Source of the DNA: Streptomyces flavochromogenes
GTDB taxonomy: Bacteria; Actinomycetota; Actinomycetes; Streptomycetales; Streptomycetaceae
Assembly (NCBI RefSeq): GCF_000717595.1
Contig: NZ_JNZO01000046.1
Span: forward strand, 1 to 42,295
Length of the DNA stretch: 42,295 nt
Direction: 5' to 3'
The notes under the pieces are model-generated. The model was not told the origin of the DNA, did not search any database, and worked only from the letters and a program-made list of their open reading frames with translations. The position numbers and the translations under genes are program-made. Position 1 is the stretch's first letter, and the number at the start of each line of letters is the position of its first letter. Below, piece by piece: positions 35,863-42,295 of this stretch.

Positions 35863-35935
35863 CCCGGTCCCACGGGTCCCCGGCTGTGCCCTGCGGCAGC
35901 ACTGGTGCGCCGATCCCTCAGGTAAGGAAAGAGCG

Positions 35936-36589
35936 ATGACACCTCAGCCGTTCACCGTCGCCGATGTGATGACCAAGAAGGTCGTCGCCGTCCAGCCCGG
36001 CGCGGAGTTCAAGGAGATCGCCGCCGCCATGGAGCGGTGGAAGGTGACGGCCGTACCGGTCGTCGAGGGCGAGGGCCGCGTCGTCGGGGTGGTCTCCGAG
36101 GCCGATCTGCTCCTCAAGGAGGAGTTCCACGACCACCGACTCGGTCTCGTCGAACAGATGCGACGACTGGACGCCACGGCCAAGGCCGGTTCTCGCCGGG
36201 CCGAGGACCTGATGACCTCGCCCGCCGTCAGCGTCGCTCCCGAGGCGTCCCTGCCCCAGGCCGCCCGCCTCATGGCCTCCCACCACGTCAAACGGCTCCC
36301 GGTCGTCGGCACGAACGGAACGATCCAGGGAATCGTGAGCCGGTCCGACCTCCTCAAGGTCTTCCTCCGCCCGGACGGGGATCTCGCCGCCGAAGTGCGC
36401 CGCGACGTGGTCGAGCACCTTTTCCCGCTCTCTCAGGGCCGGGTCGACGTGCGTGTCGACGCCGGCGTGGTGACGCTGTCGGGCGAGGTCCGCGACAGCG
36501 CGCTCATCCCGCTCGCGGCTCGCCTGACCCGCACTGTCGAAGGCGTGGTGGACGTACAGTGCGAGCTCACCGCCCAGGGTCGGACGTAA
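35936..36589 (+). CDS. CBS-CBS-BON protein
   Basis: A 217-residue protein, AAGGAAAG upstream of ATG 35936. The first CBS motif is [20 protein letters not shown] to [17 protein letters not shown] linker ([20 protein letters not shown]) follows, then the second CBS motif [20 protein letters not shown] to [17 protein letters not shown]. The BON domain is [20 protein letters not shown] to [14 protein letters not shown]. It is nearest in layout to the copy at 20563, including the KEEF start of the linker and the [11 protein letters not shown] ending. Adenosine nucleotide sensing is expected. It lies between the MBL gene and pncB in one direction. Confidence 0.93.
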   Translation: MTPQPFTVADVMTKKVVAVQPGAEFKEIAAAMERWKVTAVPVVEGEGRVVGVVSEADLLLKEEFHDHRLGLVEQMRRLDATAKAGSRRAEDLMTSPAVSVAPEASLPQAARLMASHHVKRLPVVGTNGTIQGIVSRSDLLKVFLRPDGDLAAEVRRDVVEHLFPLSQGRVDVRVDAGVVTLSGEVRDSALIPLAARLTRTVEGVVDVQCELTAQGRT

Positions 36590-36642
36590 CCATGTGCGGC
36601 CGTTCCGGTGCGGGTCACGAGGCCACCCGACATGCTCGAAGC

Positions 36643-37977
36643 ATGTCCCAGGTGACCAGCACCGACCTGTACGAGGTCACGATGGTGCTCTCGTACCTGC
36701 GGGAGGACATGCGGGCCCCTGCCACCTTCAGCCTCTTCGTCCGTGGTCTCCCCCCGGGCCGCGGATTCCTCGTCGCGGCGGGACTTGAGCCGGCCCTCGA
36801 CTACCTTTCCCGGTTCCGGGTGGGCCGCTCCGACGTCCTGGAGTTCGCCGAGGCGCTGCGCCGGCCGGCCGAGGACCTGGAACCGCTGCACGGCCTGTCG
36901 TTCGACGGCCAGGTTCGCGCCGTGCCCGAAGGGCGGCTCGTCCTCGCAGGTGAGCCGCTCCTGGAAGTCACCGCGCCCTTGCCACAGGCCCAGCTCGTGG
37001 AGACCTACCTGCTGTCCCTCGTCTGCCACCAGACGGCGGTCGCCTCCAAGGCGGCGCGGTGTGTGCTCGCCGCCGCCGGGCGGCCCCTGGTGGACTTCTC
37101 CCTGCGCCGGAACCACGGACCCGAGGCCGGCATGCAGGCGGCGCGACTCTGCGCCCTGGTCGGGTTCGCGGGCACCAGCAACGTCGCCGCGGCGACCAGG
37201 TACGGCATTCCCGCCTCCGGCACCATGGCCCACTCCTACATCGAGGCCTTCGCCTCGGAGGAGGACGCCTTCCGCGCCTTCGCCCGCACCCATCCGGGTC
37301 CCGTGACCTTCCTGGTCGACACGTTTGACACCGATCGCGGGGTCGCGACGGCCGCGCGCGTCCTCGGCGACCTGGGGCTCGGCCCGGGGTGCGGGATCCG
37401 CCTCGACAGCGGCGACCTCGGCACGCTCGCCCGACGTGCCCGTTCCGCACTCGACGCGGCGGGGCTGAGAGACGTGCAGATCATCGCGAGCGGCGGCCTC
37501 GACGAGTACGCCGTCGCCACGCTCGTACGGGACGGGGCACCCATCGACGTCTTCGCCGTGGGGACGAAGGTCGGCACGGCCGCCGACGCACCGTATCTGG
37601 ATGCTGCGTACAAGCTGGTCGAGTACGACGGCCGCCCCGTCATGAAGCTGTCGTCGGCGAAGGCGACGGCTCCGGCCCCGAAGCAGGTGTTCCGCGGCCC
37701 CGGCCTCCGCGACGTCATCGGCCTGGCGAACGAGGAGCCGCCCGAGGGCACGGAGCCACTGCTGCGAACCGTGATGCGCGGTGGGCTCCGCACGCAACCG
37801 CCCGACACCCTGGCCGCCGCCCGCGCCCGGTTCGATTCGGACCTCGCCGCACTGCCGGAGGCCGCGCGCCGCATCGAGGACCCTGTGCCACCGGTACCGG
37901 TCGTGTCGACCCGGCTGTCGGCTCTGACGACCGTCGTACGGCACCGGATCGAGGAGCGGACGCGAGCCGGACGGTAG
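36643..37977 (+). CDS. pncB: Nicotinate phosphoribosyltransferase
   Basis: A 444-residue enzyme making nicotinate mononucleotide from nicotinate and PRPP with ATP, the first step of NAD salvage. Motifs: STDLYEVTMVLSYL at the N-terminus, VDFSLRRNHGPEAGMQAARL, GIPASGTMAHSYIEAF with the active-site His, FLVDTFDTDRGV, GIRLDSGDLGTLARRAR and IIASGGLDEYAVATLV, which are the phosphoribosyl-binding strands. Length and order match PncB; M. tuberculosis PncB2 (Rv0573c) is in the DosR regulon. The start is not certain: ATG 36643 fits family N-termini, while ATG 36592, 2 nt after the upstream stop codon, would add 17 atypical residues. Neither has a strong ribosome-binding site. Confidence 0.93.
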   Translation: MSQVTSTDLYEVTMVLSYLREDMRAPATFSLFVRGLPPGRGFLVAAGLEPALDYLSRFRVGRSDVLEFAEALRRPAEDLEPLHGLSFDGQVRAVPEGRLVLAGEPLLEVTAPLPQAQLVETYLLSLVCHQTAVASKAARCVLAAAGRPLVDFSLRRNHGPEAGMQAARLCALVGFAGTSNVAAATRYGIPASGTMAHSYIEAFASEEDAFRAFARTHPGPVTFLVDTFDTDRGVATAARVLGDLGLGPGCGIRLDSGDLGTLARRARSALDAAGLRDVQIIASGGLDEYAVATLVRDGAPIDVFAVGTKVGTAADAPYLDAAYKLVEYDGRPVMKLSSAKATAPAPKQVFRGPGLRDVIGLANEEPPEGTEPLLRTVMRGGLRTQPPDTLAAARARFDSDLAALPEAARRIEDPVPPVPVVSTRLSALTTVVRHRIEERTRAGR

Positions 37978-38090
37978 CACCGGGGCACGCAGCGGAGGCT
38001 GCACCCGAAGGGGCGAGCGGGCGCCGCCAGGGGACTGAGATCGACGCCGGAGGGCGGGACGCCGTCACTGCTCGTGGGAAAGCTGCCGGG

Positions 38091-39002
38091 ATGACCTGGC
38101 TTGCGACGCCCGCGGGCGCTGTCCTGGTGCTGTTCATCCTCCGGGACGTGTTCCACACCCTGTGGCACCCGACCCGCCACGGAGGTCTGAGCCGGCTCGT
38201 GATGGTGTCGCTGTGGTGGCTGTCCCCGCGCCTCGGCAAACGCCGGAGGCCCGCCGGTCTCGCGGGCCCGCTCGGCATGGTGACGGTCGTCGCCGCGTGG
38301 GCGCTGACCGTGGCCGTGGGCTGGGGTCTCATCTACTGGCCCCACATGCCGGAGGACTTCTCGTACGCGGCGGGACTCGTCCCGTCCGAACACGCGGGCC
38401 CGCTCGACGCCCTCTACGTCTCACTGGTCACCCTGGCCACACTCGGCCTCGGCGACATCGCGCCGGCCTCCGGATGGCTGCGCGTACTCGCCCCGATGGA
38501 GGCCCTCGTGGGCTTCGTCCTGCTGTCGGCGACCGTCGCGTGGATCCTCGGCATCTACCCCGCGCTGGCCCGGCGCCGAGCGCTGGCCCTGCGGCTGTCG
38601 CACGTGCGCCGCAGCCGGGCCACCGCCCAGGCCTTCGACTCCGACGGCGGCGCCGCCCTCCTGGACGGACTCGCCTCGGCCCTCTCCACGATCACGGTCG
38701 ACTTCCTCCAGTACGCCGAGTCGTACTACTTCCACGACGGGGACGAGAACACGTCCCTGCCCGGGCAGCTCCGCTACTCCCTCGGCGTCACGGACCAGGC
38801 CGAGCGGGCGCACCACCCGGACGTCAGGCTCTCCGCGTCGGTACTGCGCAGGGCACTGGAGGACCTGGCCGTCGTGCTCGACGAGCGCTTCCTGCGCACG
38901 GGCGAGGGGCCCGAGGGGGTCTTCGCGGCCTACGCCGACGACCACGGGCAACCCCAGGGGCCGGACGGCCCTCCCCAAGACGGCGGCGGGGGGCGATCCT
39001 GA
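38091..39002 (+). CDS. Two-TM ion channel family protein (potassium-channel-like)
   Basis: A 303-residue membrane protein. Hydrophobic segments lie at about 4-20, 62-84 and 128-150. Between the last two is the pore loop VSLVTLATLGLGDIAPASG. In potassium channels the filter reads TVGYGD; here it is TLGLGD, so selectivity may differ. The C-terminal half is cytoplasmic and mostly helical, with DFLQYAESYYFHDGDENTSL, and ends in a Gly/Pro-rich tail. No RCK nucleotide-binding domain is visible. GGGAAAG lies upstream of ATG 38091. It sits between pncB and a CBS-BON gene, so a channel gated by a nearby nucleotide sensor is conceivable but unproven. Confidence 0.78.
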   Translation: MTWLATPAGAVLVLFILRDVFHTLWHPTRHGGLSRLVMVSLWWLSPRLGKRRRPAGLAGPLGMVTVVAAWALTVAVGWGLIYWPHMPEDFSYAAGLVPSEHAGPLDALYVSLVTLATLGLGDIAPASGWLRVLAPMEALVGFVLLSATVAWILGIYPALARRRALALRLSHVRRSRATAQAFDSDGGAALLDGLASALSTITVDFLQYAESYYFHDGDENTSLPGQLRYSLGVTDQAERAHHPDVRLSASVLRRALEDLAVVLDERFLRTGEGPEGVFAAYADDHGQPQGPDGPPQDGGGGRS

Positions 39003-39044
39003 ACGTGGGGGCCGCCGGTCGAACGCACGAGAAGGTGACGAGCG

Positions 39045-39650
39045 ATGAGGCACCGCAGCGTCGCGGATCTGATGACACCCACGGCGGTCAGCGTCGCTCC
39101 GGGCACGACGTTCAAGGAGATCGCACGGCTCCTGGACGAGTTCGACATCACTGCGGTGTGCGTGGTGGACGAGTCGAACCGCCCGCTGGGCGTGGTCTCG
39201 GAGGCGGACCTGGTACGTCGCCGTTCCGCCAGGGCCGTACTCGACAGCGCGGGTGCACTCATGTCGAGCCCCGCCGTCGTCGCCCGACCCGAGTGGAGCG
39301 TGGTGCGGGCCGCCCGTGTGATGGACCGGGCCGGGGTCAAGCGTCTGCCCGTGGTCGACGACGGCGGGCGCCTCGTGGGTGTGCTCAGCCGCAGCGACCT
39401 CGTTCAGCTCTTCCTGCGCCGGGACCGGGCGATCCAGGAGGAGATCGTCGAGGACGTCGTCACCCACACCCTGGGGCTGAGCCCGTCGGCCCTCTCGGTC
39501 GAGGTCGAGGACGGCCTGGTCACCCTCAGTGGCACGGTACGCCGTCGCAGCCTCGTGCCGGTGCTCCTCAGGCTCTGCAACAGCGTCGACGGTGTCGTGG
39601 GGGTCGTCGACCGGCTCAGGTACGAAGACGACGACCTGTCGAGGAAGTGA
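39045..39650 (+). CDS. CBS-CBS-BON protein
   Basis: A 201-residue protein with GAGAAGG upstream of the ATG. The first CBS motif is ADLMTPTAVSVAPGTTFKEI to [13 protein letters not shown], followed by a short linker, and the second is ALMSSPAVVARPEWSVVRAA to LVGVLSRSDLVQLFLRRD. The BON domain is at about 135-195 (LSVEVEDGLVTLSGTVRR, NSVDGVVGVVDRLRYEDD). It lies 42 nt after the channel gene and 5 nt before the DUF4389 membrane protein gene, which suggests that it works with one of these membrane proteins. Confidence 0.93.
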   Translation: MRHRSVADLMTPTAVSVAPGTTFKEIARLLDEFDITAVCVVDESNRPLGVVSEADLVRRRSARAVLDSAGALMSSPAVVARPEWSVVRAARVMDRAGVKRLPVVDDGGRLVGVLSRSDLVQLFLRRDRAIQEEIVEDVVTHTLGLSPSALSVEVEDGLVTLSGTVRRRSLVPVLLRLCNSVDGVVGVVDRLRYEDDDLSRK

Positions 39651-39655
39651 CGATC

Positions 39656-40315
39656 ATGGACATCCCTGGCGTCCCGTACGGTCCCGTGGCGGTATCCGCC
39701 GAACTCGACAGCCGGCTGTCCCGCTGGCTGTGGCTGGTCAAGTGGATCCTGGTGATCCCGCACTGGATCGTGCTGTTCTTCCTCTGGATCGCCTTCTTCG
39801 TGGTGACGGTGATCGCGTTCTTCGCCATCCTCTTCACCGAGCGCTTCCCCAAGGGCCTGTTCGACTTCAACCTCGGCGTGCTCCGCTGGTCCTGGCGCGT
39901 CTCGTACTACTCGTACGGGGCTCTCGGCACCGACCGCTACCCGCCCTTCAGCCTGGGCCCCGAGCCGGACTATCCGGCCCGGCTGGACATCGCCTACCCG
40001 GAGCGGCTCTCGCGCTCGATGGTCCTGGTCAAGTGGTGGCTGCTCGCCATCCCCCAATACCTCGTGATCGCCTTCTTCACCAGTGGCGTGCACGCGGGAT
40101 GGTGGAGCAGCGGCCTCATCACCCTGCTGTCGCTCATCGCGGGCTTCGCCGTGGCCTTCACCGACCGGTATCCGCGTGACCTGTTCGCCCTGATCGTCGG
40201 CCTGAACCGCTGGGTCCTGCGGGTCGCCGCCTACGCGAGCCTCATGACGGACGCCTACCCGCCCTTCCGTCTCGACCAGGGCGGTCACGAACCGGGGACG
40301 GCCGACGTCCGCTGA
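39656..40315 (+). CDS. DUF4389 integral membrane protein
   Basis: A 219-residue protein with a GAGGAAG ribosome-binding site at the end of the CBS-BON gene. The family pattern is repeated twice: [40 protein letters not shown] and [10 protein letters not shown], then [39 protein letters not shown] and [11 protein letters not shown]. Two pairs of hydrophobic helices (about 24-60 and 121-165) are evident, so an internal duplication is likely. Function is unknown. The last 31 nt overlap the 3' end of the opposing P-type ATPase gene. Confidence 0.92.
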   Translation: MDIPGVPYGPVAVSAELDSRLSRWLWLVKWILVIPHWIVLFFLWIAFFVVTVIAFFAILFTERFPKGLFDFNLGVLRWSWRVSYYSYGALGTDRYPPFSLGPEPDYPARLDIAYPERLSRSMVLVKWWLLAIPQYLVIAFFTSGVHAGWWSSGLITLLSLIAGFAVAFTDRYPRDLFALIVGLNRWVLRVAAYASLMTDAYPPFRLDQGGHEPGTADVR

Positions 40316-42295
40316 CGGCGCCGCCGGCCGCGCCGCAGCTCGTCCGTGCCCCACACCAGCACCGGGAACGTCGCGACGAGCAGGACGACGTCCAGAGGAA
40401 GGGCGGCCGTGCCGAAGAGATGCTGGAGCGGGGGCGCGTAGACGAGAGCGGCCGTGAACACGAGCTCGAAGGCGATACCGGCGAGCAGCAGCCGATTCGA
40501 GAACACCCCGATGTCGCGCAGCGCCGCGTGGTCGGTGCGGGCCGCGAACGCCGTGCCGACCTGGCAGGTGACGATGCCGGCGAACGTGGCCGTGGTGGCC
40601 GTCACGTAGGCGTGGTGCAACGGGCTGCCGGGCCCCGTGGGGTCGCCCGGCTGCCAGCCCGCGCGCCACAGCACGTAGAAGTAGCCCGCCATGACGAGGA
40701 CCGCCGACGTGAGGCCCAGGTATCCCCAGCTCCGTATGAGCATGTCGCGGGAGATCACGCCCTGGTGCCGCGGCCGCGGAGGCCGCTGCATGATGCCGGG
40801 CTCGGAGCGTTCCCGGCCGAGGGCGAGGGCGGGCAGGGTCTCGGTGCCGAGGTCGATGGCGAGGATCTGCAGCACGGTCAGGGGGAGCGGTATCGCGCCG
40901 GCGGAGAGCGCGAAGACGAGGAAGGGCACGATCTCCGGGGTCGCGTGAGCGAAGATGTAGACGATGAACTTGCGGACGTTGTCGTAGACGCGGCGCCCGG
41001 CTTCGACCGCGGTCACGATGGTGGCGAAGTCGTCGTCGGTGAGCACCATGGTGGCGGCCTCGCGTGCCACGTCGGTGCCCGAGCGCCCCATGGCCACCCC
41101 GATGTGCGCGCGGTGCAGAGCAGGGGCGTCGTTGACACCGTCGCCGGTCATGGCGACGATCCGGCCGTGCTCCCGCAGGGTGTCGGCCACCTTGAGCTTC
41201 GTCTCGGGCGAGGAGCGGGCGAAGACGATCTCGTCGTCGCCTTCCACGAGGAGCCGGTCCAGCTCGTCGTCGCCCAGCGACTCCGAAGCCGCGACCACGT
41301 GCAGACGGGGAACTCCGATGCCGACCTCCCGGGCGACGGCCGCGGCGGTGGCGCCGTTGTCGCCCGTGACGACGTGCACCCGGATCCCGGCCTCGTGGCA
41401 GCGGCGTACGGCCTCCGCCACCTCGAGGCGCGGCGGGTCGTACAGCCCGACGAGTCCGAGCAGGGTCAACCCCGACTCCGCGTCCTGACGGCGTGACGGC
41501 AGCTCCGCGCCACTCGGCACGTCGCGTACGGCGACGGCCAGGACCCGCATGCCGTCCCGGGCCAGTTCCTCGGCCGCGGCGCGGGCCGAGTCCGCCGCGG
41601 TTCCGGGCAGGAGGCGGTCCAGCACCGCCTCGGGGGCACCCTTGACCAAGACCCGCATGGGGCCCCGCATCTTCCCGCCCCGCGCCTCCCTGCCCTGCGT
41701 CTCACCGCCCCGCGTCTCCCCGCCCCGCGCCTGACCGCCCTGCGTCTCGCCTCCCTGCACGACCGACATCAGGCGCAGCCGCGGATCGAAGCGGAACAGC
41801 GCCCGCCGTCCCGCGTCGCGCCGACCGAGGTCCAGCGGAGCCCCGTGGGCGGCGGCCCCGGCGACGAGGGCGGCCTCGGTGGGGTCGCCGTGCAGTTCGC
41901 CGTCGGCTTCTCGCGTGACCGTGGTGCACAGGGCTCCTGCCCTCGCCAGATCGTCCGCCCAGGGGCCCGGCTCCGACCCGTGGTCGACCGTCCACAGCGC
42001 CCTGAGACGCATCCTGTTGCGGGTGAGTGTGCCGGTCTTGTCCGTGCAGATGACACTCGTGGAACCGAGGGTCTCCACGGCGCTGAGCCGTTTGACCAGG
42101 GCACCCCGGCGGGCGAGGGCTCGGACGCCGACGGCCAGGGCCAGCGTGATCGTCGGGAGGAGCCCCTCCGGGACGTTGGCGACGAGCAGCCCGATGGCGA
42201 ACGTCAGGGAGTCGGTGACCGGAAGCCCGACCGCCACCCCGAGGACGAGAAACACGACGCCCATGCCGGTCGCGACGCCGGCGATGAGCCACGCG
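40285..42295 (-). CDS. P2-type cation-transporting ATPase, N-terminus outside the window
   Basis: About 669 residues are visible; the N-terminal domain, TM1-2 and actuator domain lie beyond 42295. The frame begins [19 protein letters not shown] (TM3), then [18 protein letters not shown] (TM4, PEGLLPT form as in Na+/K+-type pumps), the phosphorylation site [35 protein letters not shown] and [20 protein letters not shown]. The C-terminal TM5-10 follow with [20 protein letters not shown]. It differs from the pump at 23730 in the PEGL region and TM5-6, so the ion may differ. A charged Gly-rich repeat interrupts the nucleotide domain (see 41661-41750). CtpF-like pumps are part of the DosR regulon in mycobacteria. 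Confidence 0.9.
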   Translation of the reverse strand, partial: AWLIAGVATGMGVVFLVLGVAVGLPVTDSLTFAIGLLVANVPEGLLPTITLALAVGVRALARRGALVKRLSAVETLGSTSVICTDKTGTLTRNRMRLRALWTVDHGSEPGPWADDLARAGALCTTVTREADGELHGDPTEAALVAGAAAHGAPLDLGRRDAGRRALFRFDPRLRLMSVVQGGETQGGQARGGETRGGETQGREARGGKMRGPMRVLVKGAPEAVLDRLLPGTAADSARAAAEELARDGMRVLAVAVRDVPSGAELPSRRQDAESGLTLLGLVGLYDPPRLEVAEAVRRCHEAGIRVHVVTGDNGATAAAVAREVGIGVPRLHVVAASESLGDDELDRLLVEGDDEIVFARSSPETKLKVADTLREHGRIVAMTGDGVNDAPALHRAHIGVAMGRSGTDVAREAATMVLTDDDFATIVTAVEAGRRVYDNVRKFIVYIFAHATPEIVPFLVFALSAGAIPLPLTVLQILAIDLGTETLPALALGRERSEPGIMQRPPRPRHQGVISRDMLIRSWGYLGLTSAVLVMAGYFYVLWRAGWQPGDPTGPGSPLHHAYVTATTATFAGIVTCQVGTAFAARTDHAALRDIGVFSNRLLLAGIAFELVFTAALVYAPPLQHLFGTAALPLDVVLLVATFPVLVWGTDELRRGRRRRQRTSAVPGS
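41661..41750. repeat. 15-bp minisatellite inside the P-type ATPase gene
   Basis: Six imperfect 15-bp units of the form CGCCCCGCGTCTCCC run head to tail. On the coding strand they give [30 protein letters not shown], a hydrophilic insert between LMSVVQ and the conserved VLVKGAPE of the nucleotide domain. The 15-bp period keeps frame, so copy number can vary without breaking the gene. The other ATPase of this window has no such insert. Confidence 0.85.

Noticed and set aside
41661..41750. CRISPR-like array
   Set aside because: The units are contiguous 15-bp repeats without spacers and lie in frame inside a gene.

Overview
This window looks like a piece of a Streptomyces (or close actinobacterial) chromosome. 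The DNA is very GC-rich throughout, coding frames show the strong third-position GC bias of that group, and the gene families are typical of it. The many broken genes and accessory stress genes suggest a chromosome arm, but that is inference.

Left part (about 1-17,600) is a decaying landscape. It holds remnants of a DUF2252 gene, an arylsulfatase, a tyrosine integrase butted against a truncated polX, an archease with a premature TGA, a lone CBS domain, a cut-off universal stress protein (USP), a DUF5655 scrap, and a degenerate copy of a cNMP-binding/CBS-BON gene pair. Intact genes lie between them: glutamate decarboxylase, a DUF302 protein, two flavodoxin-like proteins, a USP coupled to an HTH-PPOX protein, a DUF1540 protein, a PfkB sugar kinase and an SRPBCC-like protein.

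Right part (about 17,600-42,295) is compact and nearly all intact. On the plus strand are a kinase-like P-loop ATPase, a small protein, a CBS protein, a cNMP-binding protein, a CBS-BON protein and a DevR/OsdR-type response regulator. The matching GAF-GAF histidine kinase is convergent with it, 6 nt away. It sits at the end of a minus-strand operon USP-USP-P-type ATPase-kinase. Divergent from that operon are a CBS-BON protein and an Acg-type nitroreductase. Next is a minus-strand operon alcohol dehydrogenase-HAD-GH65. Divergent from it is a plus-strand run: MBL/beta-CASP protein (one frameshift), CBS-BON, nicotinate phosphoribosyltransferase, ion channel, CBS-BON and DUF4389. A second P-type ATPase runs off the right edge.

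Together the right part and several genes of the left part reproduce most gene families of the mycobacterial DosR dormancy regulon (USPs, Hrp1-like CBS proteins, Acg nitroreductase, PfkB, PncB2, Rv2004c-like ATPase, CtpF-like ATPases, OtsB1-like HAD plus GH65, DevR and DevS). Seven copies of a GGGNC-N4-GNCCC-like palindrome lie 57-86 nt upstream of gene or operon starts, which suggests one shared regulator, most simply the response regulator encoded here. The region is best read as a clustered hypoxia/redox dormancy island, with ion pumping, ATP/AMP sensing by USP and CBS domains, NAD salvage and storage-sugar turnover under one heme-type sensor. The regulatory link is inferred from sequence only.
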